Shown here: one piece after another, positions 15,113 to 23,138 of the stretch
Position numbering within the stretch: position 1 is the first letter of the stretch
How the letters are laid out: each line of letters starts with the position of its first letter
NCBI RefSeq assembly: GCF_910583865.1
Contig: NZ_CAJTYX010000023.1
Location: forward strand, 1-47,210
Direction of reading: 5' to 3'
DNA length: 47,210 nucleotides
From: an uncultured Muribaculum sp.
GTDB lineage: Bacteria > Bacteroidota > Bacteroidia > Bacteroidales > Muribaculaceae
Notes under the pieces: generated by a model
Told to the model about the DNA's origin: nothing
The model's input: the letters and a program-made list of their open reading frames with translations, nothing else
Databases searched by the model: none
Program-made: the position numbers and the translations under genes

Positions 15113-16294
15113 ATGCAACAGAAATTGCTCGAATATTTAAGGACAGAGCTGACGAAAGAGCACAAAGATAGACGCGAGTGCGGGAGCGGTCTGTTGGGCG
15201 GCGATTTCGGCGAAACGCTCGCATTGTTCATGCTCAACCGGCAGTTCGGGCTACCGCAATATGATGCCGAAAGGCTTCTTGACAAGACATTGAATGAAAT
15301 TCACCATCATCGCATGATGGCTACCTATTGCAACGGATTAGCCGGGACAGGGATAGGGCTGATGCTTTTGGCCGATAAAGGTTTCATCGAACTCGATTCG
15401 GATGCTCTCGGCGACTTCGATGCCTACCTTTCAAGAGCAATGGCTGCATTTATCGAGCAAGGCAATTTCGATCTGCTCCATGGCTCCACCGGCATCGCAC
15501 TCTATTTCACCAAGCGGAGCGACATGGCACGGGAAAGTGCACGCGAAGCGCTCGCCGCATATGTCAACTCGCTCGAAAAAGCCCTTGTAAAGACCACGGG
15601 CGACGACGGCGCAGAATACGCATGGTGCAGGATGAAAAAAGACTTCTCACAAGAGGAGCGCAACATATCGATGTCGCACGGACTGAGCGGCATAGCCAAT
15701 GTATTGGCACAGATTTATGCCCGACACATACTTCCTGCTACAGTGGATAAGAAAGCCAAGGAGATAATCGAGGCGCTGACACGCACAATACTCGCACAAC
15801 GGATCGACTTCACAAAATACCGCAGCGCATTTCCATCTTACTACAAATCAGCCGACGAGCAGGGGCGATTCAGCCGTCTGGCATGGTGCTACGGCGATCT
15901 CGGGATACTCGCCACCCTCTCGATGGTGGCCGTAACCACAGGCAATGCATCGCTCGCCGCACGCATCGAGCCTTTGGTGCTCGCCCAAACCACGCGACGC
16001 TGCCCGGAGCACACCTACGTACGCGACGCATGCGTGTGCCACGGCGCGGCAGGCATCTACGCGTTTTTCCGCCATTTCTCCCGACGGCAACCCGACAATG
16101 GGCCGCTCCGTCTGGCCGCCGACTATTGGAAAGATTATATCCTCGCCCTACCCCTCGACCGGCTCTGCTACGACCCGATATCGAAAACCTACAGCAAGCA
16201 ATACAGCATACTCAACGGATATGCCGGAATAGCCTTGGCTCACCTCGACGATTATTCCATCTTAGACAAACTTCTTCTCTATGAAAGAATCTAA
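15113..16294 (+). CDS. LanC-type lanthionine cyclase
   Basis: 393 aa from ATG 15113 (MQQKLLEYLRTEL); the frame extends to 15068 but that part is AT-rich leader. LanC enzymes use a zinc ion to add Cys thiols to dehydrated Ser/Thr, forming lanthionine rings. The three zinc ligands are visible: C259 in WCYGDLG, and C309-H310 in CHGAAG. The alpha-toroid repeats carry the usual glycine motifs (CNGLAGTGIG, LHGSTGIALY, SHGLSGIANV, LNGYAGIAL). The gene opens the modification operon and overlaps the dehydratase gene by 14 bp. No peptidase or transporter domain is attached. Confidence 0.93.
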   Translation: MQQKLLEYLRTELTKEHKDRRECGSGLLGGDFGETLALFMLNRQFGLPQYDAERLLDKTLNEIHHHRMMATYCNGLAGTGIGLMLLADKGFIELDSDALGDFDAYLSRAMAAFIEQGNFDLLHGSTGIALYFTKRSDMARESAREALAAYVNSLEKALVKTTGDDGAEYAWCRMKKDFSQEERNISMSHGLSGIANVLAQIYARHILPATVDKKAKEIIEALTRTILAQRIDFTKYRSAFPSYYKSADEQGRFSRLAWCYGDLGILATLSMVAVTTGNASLAARIEPLVLAQTTRRCPEHTYVRDACVCHGAAGIYAFFRHFSRRQPDNGPLRLAADYWKDYILALPLDRLCYDPISKTYSKQYSILNGYAGIALAHLDDYSILDKLLLYERI

Positions 16295-18425
16295 ACACGG
16301 CTATACACCGCTCGACAGGGGCTGCATACGCATGCCGTTGCTGTCATACTCCATGCTGACCGAAGCCATGCGCGACAAAGGGAGATATGATATGCTTTGC
16401 CGTTCCGAAATATTCCTCGGAAGCCTTTACCATGCCTCGGCAGAGTTCCACCGCCGGGTAACGACAAGCGCCAAGGGATATCCAAAAATGGCAAAGTCGC
16501 TCTACAAGTATCTGTCGCGTGCGGCCACGCGGTGCACACCGTTCGGACGATTCGCAGCAGTAGGCACATTCCGTATCGGAGACACCACGCAACTGGAGCG
16601 CCCCGACATCCTGCCGATGGATAGCCATTTTGCCATCGAGACGGCATTCCTCGAAAAAACGGCTCGGAAACTCATCCGGAAAGAAGCGCTTCCCCATCTT
16701 GTGCTCCGATTGAATCCTACGCTGTTCGAGTCGGGAAAAGAGTACCGCTACATGGCTCGTCCGCTCAACGGCGTGACCCGCAGTTTCACGGTCAAGAGAA
16801 CGTCCATACTGAAAGCGGTGGCCAAGGGACTGAAAAAGACCGCTTCATACAAGGAACTGTACTCCACGATAAGCGCTGAATTCGAGATTGACCGGGATAG
16901 CTTCGACAACTATCTCCTGCAGCTAATAGGAAACGGAATCATATCGTCACAGCTAACCCCTCGGATTCTTGACAAGGGAGCATATCTACCTACATTAACT
17001 ATAATAGGTGAGAAAGCCGGTCTGACGGAAGTAACGGATCAACTGAAAGAATGCACCGGCTTAATTACAGGAATCAATGGAAAGCCGGAGAATACGGTCA
17101 GTCTCATCGAGGAATTCAAGCAGCGGGAATGGGTGAAGCAGCTCCATAAAGCGGATGCACCGATAGTGCAGTGTGATTCATCAATCAAATCCGACAACAG
17201 CTTCTCAATATCGCGTGAAACAATCGGGCATATCACCGAGCTGCTATATCTCAACCAGAGCCTCTCCTCCGGCGGCACGCCATACGCATTGTCGCAGTTC
17301 CGCAGCCGCTATGAGACCCGGTATGAGAATTCCCCTCAACAGTTGATAAAAGTGCTCGATGAAGAAACGGGGATAGGCTATGGCGATATCAGGCAGACCG
17401 ACCGATACGGTATGTTCCGGGGATTGGTCGGAGGGAACAATTACAGACCGCAATCCACATTCACCTTATCGACGGTGCAACGTACCCTGCTCAATGCCAT
17501 AGAATCGCGCGATTACGACCATCACACCATAGCCCTCGACCGATACTTCAAGCCCGATGCGACGCACGGCATACCCGACATGAATCTCGGCAGGTCGTTC
17601 AACGCCATGTTTCAAGTAATCGGCGACGGGAACAGCGAGTTCGAGGTGTCTGAACTCCGGTTCTGCGGTCCGAGCGCACTAAATCTGTTGGCGCGTTTCT
17701 CCGACGGCTGCGCCGCAATCGACAGCCTTTGCGATGAAATCGGCGCACGGGAGAGCCGGGCCATCGGAAATGATGAGGTCGTCGGCGAGATATCCCACAT
17801 ACCCAACAGCCGTTCGGTCAACGTACTGCACCGCAAAGCGTGGCACAGCTGTGCCATTGGATATTTGTCGCCTTGCGGCAACGTAGTAGACACAATCCCC
17901 CTCTCCGACCTTTGGATACATATCGAGAATGGCAGGATACGGCTGTATTCCAAGAAAATGAAGAAATACGTAGTGCCGCGCATAGCCTCGGCCCACAACC
18001 ATCATTACAACAGCGATACGCTCTATCAGTTCCTCGGCGACCTCCAGTCGCAGGGGAACCGGCTCACCAACGTGTTTACATGGGGAAGCCTTGAAAATAT
18101 TTTCTCACATCTTCCTCGCCTTACCTACAAAAAGGCAATCCTTTCTCCCGAGAAGTGGAAAATCAGTGTCAGCACCTACAAAAGCAAAGGCAACGCCGAT
18201 ATCGAGGGATTGCGCGGGATGCTCCGCGAAAAAGGATGCCCCTCCATCCTGCTTTTCCGCGAGGGCGACAATTGCCTATGGATCGACACGGCCGCCGATG
18301 TCGCCCTGTCGTCCCTCCTGGATGCCGTGCGCCAACGGCGCGAGGTGTGGGTCGAGGAGTTCATCGCGCCGGCACCCAGTATCCCGATAAACGAGTGCAT
18401 CCTCCCGTTCGTAAAGACCGAATAA
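16281..18425 (+). CDS. lantibiotic dehydratase, N-terminal glutamylation protein (split LanB)
   Basis: 714 aa, matching the large N-terminal domain of class I dehydratases, which attach Glu from Glu-tRNA to Ser/Thr side chains of the precursor. Family hallmarks are SLYKYLSRAATRCTPFGRFAAVGTF near residue 75 and the long middle region ending with the VPRIASAHNHHYNS segment and a C-terminal RLTYKKAILSPEKWKIS part. It stops where the elimination domain would start; that domain is the next gene, 9 bp downstream. The gene overlaps lanC by 14 bp, so translation is probably coupled. Leader recognition should reside in the RRE-like subdomain of this protein. Confidence 0.92.
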   Translation: MKESKHGYTPLDRGCIRMPLLSYSMLTEAMRDKGRYDMLCRSEIFLGSLYHASAEFHRRVTTSAKGYPKMAKSLYKYLSRAATRCTPFGRFAAVGTFRIGDTTQLERPDILPMDSHFAIETAFLEKTARKLIRKEALPHLVLRLNPTLFESGKEYRYMARPLNGVTRSFTVKRTSILKAVAKGLKKTASYKELYSTISAEFEIDRDSFDNYLLQLIGNGIISSQLTPRILDKGAYLPTLTIIGEKAGLTEVTDQLKECTGLITGINGKPENTVSLIEEFKQREWVKQLHKADAPIVQCDSSIKSDNSFSISRETIGHITELLYLNQSLSSGGTPYALSQFRSRYETRYENSPQQLIKVLDEETGIGYGDIRQTDRYGMFRGLVGGNNYRPQSTFTLSTVQRTLLNAIESRDYDHHTIALDRYFKPDATHGIPDMNLGRSFNAMFQVIGDGNSEFEVSELRFCGPSALNLLARFSDGCAAIDSLCDEIGARESRAIGNDEVVGEISHIPNSRSVNVLHRKAWHSCAIGYLSPCGNVVDTIPLSDLWIHIENGRIRLYSKKMKKYVVPRIASAHNHHYNSDTLYQFLGDLQSQGNRLTNVFTWGSLENIFSHLPRLTYKKAILSPEKWKISVSTYKSKGNADIEGLRGMLREKGCPSILLFREGDNCLWIDTAADVALSSLLDAVRQRREVWVEEFIAPAPSIPINECILPFVKTE

Positions 18426-18434
18426 CGTATTGTC

Positions 18435-19244
18435 ATGAAACAGAAGTTCATACCCGGAGAAGAATGGCTATATGCCAAGATATATCTGCCCGTCGGTCGG
18501 GCAGACTCGTTGATCGCGTCGCTTCTGCGCCCGATGACCCGTTTGGAACGGGAGGGGATAATCGACCGTTGGTTTTTCATCCGCTATACCGACCCGCAGT
18601 TCCATATTCGTCTGCGTGTGCACATCCCGAATCCCGACAGTGACCTCGGAAAGGTCATTACGGCAATAAAAGAGATCCTGCGCCGACATCCGGCGGCATC
18701 ATGTATCGACAAGGTCGTGTATGACACCTACGTGCGGGAACTCGACAGGTACGGCGCATCCGACATCGCGAACTGCGAGAGATTCTTCCACATCGACTCG
18801 CGCGAGACGTGCCGCATTTTAAAAGGTGAATATACCGAAGATACCCTATGGAGACGGGCTATCACATTCATCGACGGCATTCTTGACATGTATAAATCTT
18901 CTGTTGAAGAAAAACTGGAGTTTGTCGCCCAAGCCGCACGAGACAACCTGCGCTATTCCGGCATGGGCGACGATGCCACAAAGTTCCTTAACGGAAAGTA
19001 TCGCGAATATCGCAGCAAGATCAATGATTGGCTGACTCCTGACATGACCAAGTCCACGCTCTCCAAAGAGTTGCAGCAAGTATACACTGATATCCTACGG
19101 ACGTACCCCGAATGCACATCATCACTTATCCACATGCACTGCAACCGCCTGTTCCGCTCAGACCAACGTCTATGCGAAGCCACCGCCTACTATTTCCTCT
19201 CAAAACATTACAACTCCATAATTGCCCGTAATAAAAAGTCGTAA
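18435..19244 (+). CDS. thiopeptide-type/SpaB_C elimination protein (split LanB C-terminal domain)
   Basis: 269 aa of the family that forms the C-terminal domain of LanB or acts as a separate protein in split systems. It removes glutamate from glutamylated Ser/Thr to yield dehydroalanine or dehydrobutyrine. Typical features are the opening EEWLYAKIYLPVGRADSLI, the segment DRWFFIRYTDPQFHIRLRVH, the middle TYVRELDRYG and the C-terminal SLIHMHCNRLFRSDQRLCEATAYYFLSKHY. It is the last gene of the lanC-lanB operon and is followed by a hairpin terminator at 19297-19323. Splitting of LanB is known in several RiPP classes, including Bacteroidetes examples. Confidence 0.9.
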   Translation: MKQKFIPGEEWLYAKIYLPVGRADSLIASLLRPMTRLEREGIIDRWFFIRYTDPQFHIRLRVHIPNPDSDLGKVITAIKEILRRHPAASCIDKVVYDTYVRELDRYGASDIANCERFFHIDSRETCRILKGEYTEDTLWRRAITFIDGILDMYKSSVEEKLEFVAQAARDNLRYSGMGDDATKFLNGKYREYRSKINDWLTPDMTKSTLSKELQQVYTDILRTYPECTSSLIHMHCNRLFRSDQRLCEATAYYFLSKHYNSIIARNKKS

Positions 19245-19296
19245 TCATACATGCCATAACTGAAATAAGTCGAAGCATTTAATGCCTAAACCAATA

Positions 19297-19323
19297 TCGG
19301 CCCGAGAAGAACACTCGGGCCGA
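19297..19323. terminator. terminator between the modification operon and precursor B
   Basis: A 10-bp perfect GC-rich stem (19297-19306 with 19314-19323) with a 7-nt loop lies between converging genes (stops at 19244 and 19367). A short T-containing tail (ttgt) follows on the plus strand. Confidence 0.7.
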
Positions 19324-19366
19324 TTGTCATAGGTAAACTCTATAGTGGTGCGAGAATATATCACAG

Positions 19367-19861
19367 TTAATCTTCACAATTTTCTGAGGTCTCCTCACAT
19401 GAAGCATCGTTAGTCTCACAACCGCATGTAAAATAACTTGCAGTCTCTAATCCACATGCATTGGTTTGTAGTGGGGGTGTTACGCAGACTGTTTTTACTT
19501 GCGTTTCAACACATGGACTCTCCGGAGTCGTTTCAGTACACGCAACTGTATCACATTCTTTACGTGTAACACACTCAACAACATTTCTAGTGTATGGTAT
19601 GCAATATTCGGTGTCAATACATTTATTTCCGGTCTCATAACATACTTTGCCGGTTTCACATCCCCTTTCAGTCATAGGACAATCCATCGTACTTGGACAT
19701 GCGAAAGTTTCCAAGCATTTATCTTGATCAGTAGGCCTCACCGTAATGGCTTTAGTATCTGCTCCCGGTTTTTTACCAGCATTACTTTCTCCGGTTAATC
19801 CGGAACTGCCTACCGGTTTAGGAGATAGATTGAGATCGGAAGTTTTAATCTTCTTTTTCAT
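19367..19861 (-). CDS. giant Thr/Cys-periodic lanthipeptide-like precursor B
   Basis: 164 aa starting at ATG 19861; the frame continues upstream, but only MKKKIKTSDLNLSPKPVG matches the leader of precursor A (16 of 18 identical). After a Gly/Lys/Thr-rich spacer come 17 Cys at 49, 55, 61, 68, 74, 81, 87, 97, 103, 108, 117, 126, 136, 146, 148, 155 and 162, most intervals containing a Thr. It shares internal words with precursor A (CPMT, CETG, TEYC) and almost the same C terminus (SCEETS..CED). The pair therefore arose by duplication and diverged by loss or gain of ring units. It converges on the modification operon from the right and is transcribed away from paralog 4. Confidence 0.78.
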   Translation of the reverse strand: MKKKIKTSDLNLSPKPVGSSGLTGESNAGKKPGADTKAITVRPTDQDKCLETFACPSTMDCPMTERGCETGKVCYETGNKCIDTEYCIPYTRNVVECVTRKECDTVACTETTPESPCVETQVKTVCVTPPLQTNACGLETASYFTCGCETNDASCEETSENCED

Positions 19862-20087
19862 AAGTTTGAAATTATAAGATTTAACATATCCACATAACGC
19901 ATGTGAAACTAAAATTGTTCTATTCATTTCGATTTCCACTATACGTGATTAATATTTTCATTCTCCAAAGTTCGATTCAATCTTAACCTATACTGTAACT
20001 GACGATATTACACCAATTACATATTACATACACCAAAGGCAAATGTGCATATTTTCAGTATCAACAAGTTAAATTTAGTTATTTATG

Positions 20088-20116
20088 TTGCAATTCAATT
20101 ATTAATTGTTAACTTG
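20088..20116 (+). promoter_or_regulatory. promoter of paralog 4
   Basis: TTG at 20088-20090 and TAACTTG at 20110-20116 with 19 nt between. The AT-rich stretch 19862-20087 is the leader region of precursor B on the other strand; I see no further gene in it. Confidence 0.5.
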
Positions 20117-20141
20117 CGCAAAATATCAACATAGAAAAGAT

Positions 20142-21719
20142 ATGAAAAAAGTGATTTTTGCTATAATATTGCTTGTTTTCGCGCTCATGGATGGCGGGGC
20201 GGTGACGCGCATTGACGTGCGGGTCGACACGGCGCGCGGGGTCATAGTGATTCCGGCGGTGGAGGGCGGCGCGGATGTGGCGGTGGCCGTCATCGACAAG
20301 CGGATAGGCACACCCGACACCTTGACCACCATAGCTTCCCAACTCCTGCTCCAGAGCGACCTGCGCGGACATGTCGAGGATGCGGCATGGTACCTGCGCG
20401 CTCCGGCCCTTGAGGCAGTTCCCGCCGCCGACGCGCTTATGCTCACTCAAGGGTGGACGCGCTACGACATCCCCGCAGCCATCCGTGGCGACATGGCCGA
20501 CTCCCTCGCCTTCCCAATCGAAATCGGCGCGCAGCTCGACGGCGTGATCCGCTCAAAGTGGCGCGGCAAGCCGCTCGCCGGAGTCACCACCAACGTCCTC
20601 GCCCCGCGCATGGCCGACGGAGCTTCCGCCACCACCGATTCTCTCGGACGCTTCTCCATCACCGGACTCGAATGGCCCGACTCGACATGGCTCGTGGTCA
20701 GCGCCATGAACGCAAAGGGCAAACTCGAAGAGAACATCCACCCCGATTTCGACACATTCCCTGCCATCGCCTCGCTCCCCGAGGGAGAATCCCTCATCTC
20801 CACCATCCCGACCTGGGCCTCCGACGATGAGGGCTGGGATGACTACGTGGCGCGCCTCAACGCCTCGCCCCAAGGCATGCAGATATCCTTGAAGGAGATA
20901 GTCGTACGAGGCACTAAACAACGCAAAGAGGAGAACGCAATCGATATGCTCGCCTCTATCAATATCCGTCTCGACGAAAATAAGGACGTAACCTCATACG
21001 AACAGGCCGTAGCCAACATCCCAGGCGTCAATATAATAGAGGATCGCCTTCTGTATCATCAGACACCCGTAGCAGTATGGGTGGATGGCCGCTATCTCGG
21101 CTGTTCCGAAGGAAAAGAACGCGGAGGCACCGCAGCGCGCTCCATAGCGCCGAAAGAGAATGCACAAAATCCATGGGACAACAAGAAAAGCGCTACTCTC
21201 AAAAAGTTCGAACAATGGCAATATTCCGCCAATATGGCAAAGGAAGCCGTAGACAACAACAGCTCCTATGACACCGGACTCCTCACGGGGAAACTTAAGC
21301 TCATAGACCTCGAAGGAATGTATCCTTTCCTCGAAAACGAATCCGTGGCATACGTGCCGCCACATCTTTCCATGCTCTTCCCCCAAGGCGCTATCAACGA
21401 CGGAGACATATTAAGCCGTACCAACGGGGGCATACTCAGCATCACCACCAAGAATCCTGCCAAAATCACCAACAAGCTCTCTCCCGAATTCCATCCCGTG
21501 ATGCCGTTGGGCTATCAGAAGCCGCGCCGCTATCGCGCAGCCTACGATGTGGACGGCGAGGCCGACGGACAGAGCGGCACGACGGTGGCATGGATCCCGT
21601 CAGCCGACCTGTCGGGAGAGACCGTAGTGCCCATGCCGCCCGGACGCACCGCCTCCGACATGACCATAACGATAGAAGGAATCTCGCCCACGGGCCAAAC
21701 CATAGATTTGCGTAAATAA
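20142..21719 (+). CDS. plug-domain secreted protein, paralog 4
   Basis: 525 aa from ATG 20142 (signal peptide MKKVIFAIILLVFALMDGGA); the upstream in-frame codons to 20106 overlap the promoter. Same architecture as paralogs 1-3, and the stretch 20441-20740 is almost identical in DNA to 13150-13455 of paralog 3, indicating recent duplication or gene conversion across the RiPP locus. The plug insert (CSEGKERGG... to KLIDLEG) is again unique, rich in Lys, Asn and Gln. It is followed after 87 bp by the gene for what looks like the missing N-terminal half of the same protein family, likely co-transcribed. Confidence 0.8.
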   Translation: MKKVIFAIILLVFALMDGGAVTRIDVRVDTARGVIVIPAVEGGADVAVAVIDKRIGTPDTLTTIASQLLLQSDLRGHVEDAAWYLRAPALEAVPAADALMLTQGWTRYDIPAAIRGDMADSLAFPIEIGAQLDGVIRSKWRGKPLAGVTTNVLAPRMADGASATTDSLGRFSITGLEWPDSTWLVVSAMNAKGKLEENIHPDFDTFPAIASLPEGESLISTIPTWASDDEGWDDYVARLNASPQGMQISLKEIVVRGTKQRKEENAIDMLASINIRLDENKDVTSYEQAVANIPGVNIIEDRLLYHQTPVAVWVDGRYLGCSEGKERGGTAARSIAPKENAQNPWDNKKSATLKKFEQWQYSANMAKEAVDNNSSYDTGLLTGKLKLIDLEGMYPFLENESVAYVPPHLSMLFPQGAINDGDILSRTNGGILSITTKNPAKITNKLSPEFHPVMPLGYQKPRRYRAAYDVDGEADGQSGTTVAWIPSADLSGETVVPMPPGRTASDMTITIEGISPTGQTIDLRK

Positions 21720-21736
21720 GAAACCGGCAGCCGTAG

Positions 21737-21757
21737 GGATGCACCTTGGGTGCATCC
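21737..21757. repeat. GGATGCACC palindrome (third copy)
   Basis: A 9-bp stem (21737-21745 with 21749-21757) with a 3-nt loop, preceded by CCGTAG as in the copy at 12098. It lies between paralog 4 and the macroglobulin-domain gene and may stabilise or terminate the transcript. Confidence 0.6.
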
Positions 21758-21806
21758 ACAAAGCATGACGACCCCATAAGGGACATGACATAAAAAAGAC
21801 ACAGAC

Positions 21807-23012
21807 ATGAAAAGGATAACCACCACCATAGCGATCCTTGCCGCCATGGCAGGCACAGCCGCCACGTCACACGCCGCCATCAGCCCCGACAGCATAGCGG
21901 CACGGATGGAGAGGCAACTCCTCGAATACCCCCAGGAAGCCATCCACGTCACCACCGACCAGGGGGTGTATCTCGCGGGCGACACCGTGTGGATGCGCCC
22001 GTTCGTGGTCGACGCGGCCACGCTCAAGCAGGTCGACGCCAGCCGCTACGTCTATGTCGAGTTTTCAGCGCCCACCGGCGACGTGGTGAAGCGCGTCAAG
22101 CTGCTCAAGCGCGACGGAAAGTTCAGCGGCTACATACCCCTCCCCATCGACCTCCCAGAGGGGAGCTACACCCTGAGCGCATACACGATGTTCATGCGCA
22201 ACCAGGGTCCGGAATTCTTCTTCCGCAAGCCCCTGCGCGTGCTCAGCCCCTACGCCCTGCGCGAAGGATTCGACGTGCGCCTCAAAAGCGATTCCGGCAA
22301 CCCGCGCCTCATCGTAGACCGCAAAAGCACGCAGGCCGACATGACACTTAAAATCGGCGACAAGGAAAAGACCGTGCGCGGCTCTGACGCGCATCTCGAA
22401 GTGGGCCTTTCGCGCAAAGATGCGGCCGCGGGGCCGATACTCGTCACCAACGGGCAGTACAGCCGCTACGTCACGGTGCCCCCGGCCGACACCACCCTCG
22501 CGGTGACGCTGCATCCCGAAGGCGGCTACCTCATACCCGGCATCCCCTGCAAGGTGGGCGTGAAGGCCATAGGCGTTGACGGACTCGGACGCGATATCTC
22601 CGGCACCGTGACCGACAGCCGGGGCAAGGCGGTGTGCGACTTCTCGACGCTCCATGCCGGCATGGGCACATTCACCCTCACCCCCAAGGCGGATGAGAAA
22701 TACACCCTCAAGGTCGGCGGCAACAGTTATCCGCTTCCCGAGGCCGACAGCCGCGCGGCAGTGATCCATGTGGCCGGCACCGACCACGACGGCGGGGAGC
22801 TGACGGCAAGCGCCGTGGGCAACGTGCCCTCCGGGGCGATGCTCGTGGTGCAGACGCGCGGCATACTCAAAGGCGTGTCGGCCATCACCCCCGAAAGCCC
22901 CGTGCGCATCCCGCGCGAACGCCTCGGCGAAGGCGTGTCGCAACTTCTGCTCATAGATGCCGACGGCAACACACTGAGCGAGCGCCTCGTATGGAACGCC
23001 CCGGAACGATAA
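21807..23012 (+). CDS. macroglobulin-domain secreted protein (N-terminal half of the MG/plug family)
   Basis: 401 aa with a signal peptide (about 1-24). Then comes an MG2-like domain (HVTTDQGVYLAGDTVWMRPFVVDA..., residues about 45-140) ending in YTMFMRNQGPEFFFRKPLRV, a middle region, and further beta domains (HPEGGYLIPGIPCKVGVKAIG...). It stops after LIDADGNTLSERLVWNAPER. In full-length Bacteroidales relatives that point is followed by the DLKGYIE..LTQGW block, the carboxypeptidase-regulatory domain and the plug, exactly what paralogs 1-4 contain. So the family seems split into two genes here, with the C-terminal half upstream and amplified. Likely periplasmic or outer-membrane associated. 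Role unknown. Confidence 0.78.
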   Translation: MKRITTTIAILAAMAGTAATSHAAISPDSIAARMERQLLEYPQEAIHVTTDQGVYLAGDTVWMRPFVVDAATLKQVDASRYVYVEFSAPTGDVVKRVKLLKRDGKFSGYIPLPIDLPEGSYTLSAYTMFMRNQGPEFFFRKPLRVLSPYALREGFDVRLKSDSGNPRLIVDRKSTQADMTLKIGDKEKTVRGSDAHLEVGLSRKDAAAGPILVTNGQYSRYVTVPPADTTLAVTLHPEGGYLIPGIPCKVGVKAIGVDGLGRDISGTVTDSRGKAVCDFSTLHAGMGTFTLTPKADEKYTLKVGGNSYPLPEADSRAAVIHVAGTDHDGGELTASAVGNVPSGAMLVVQTRGILKGVSAITPESPVRIPRERLGEGVSQLLLIDADGNTLSERLVWNAPER

Positions 23013-23138
23013 AATATGTTAAACACCGTAGAGGAATCCTAACTTATCGACAAGCGGAGAAGTTATACTTAGGAGATTATGCCGGAGACGCATGGAGTGC
23101 CGGCATGATCCGCCAAAAGTATCTAACTTCTCTGCCAT

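Noticed and set aside
19862..19939. 26-codon upstream extension of precursor B
   Set aside because: The leader shared with precursor A begins at 19861; the extra residues lie in AT-rich leader DNA.
8810..21719. Paralogs as TonB-dependent transporters
   Set aside because: They have a plug-like domain but are only 519-546 aa and lack the 22-strand barrel and any SusD partner.
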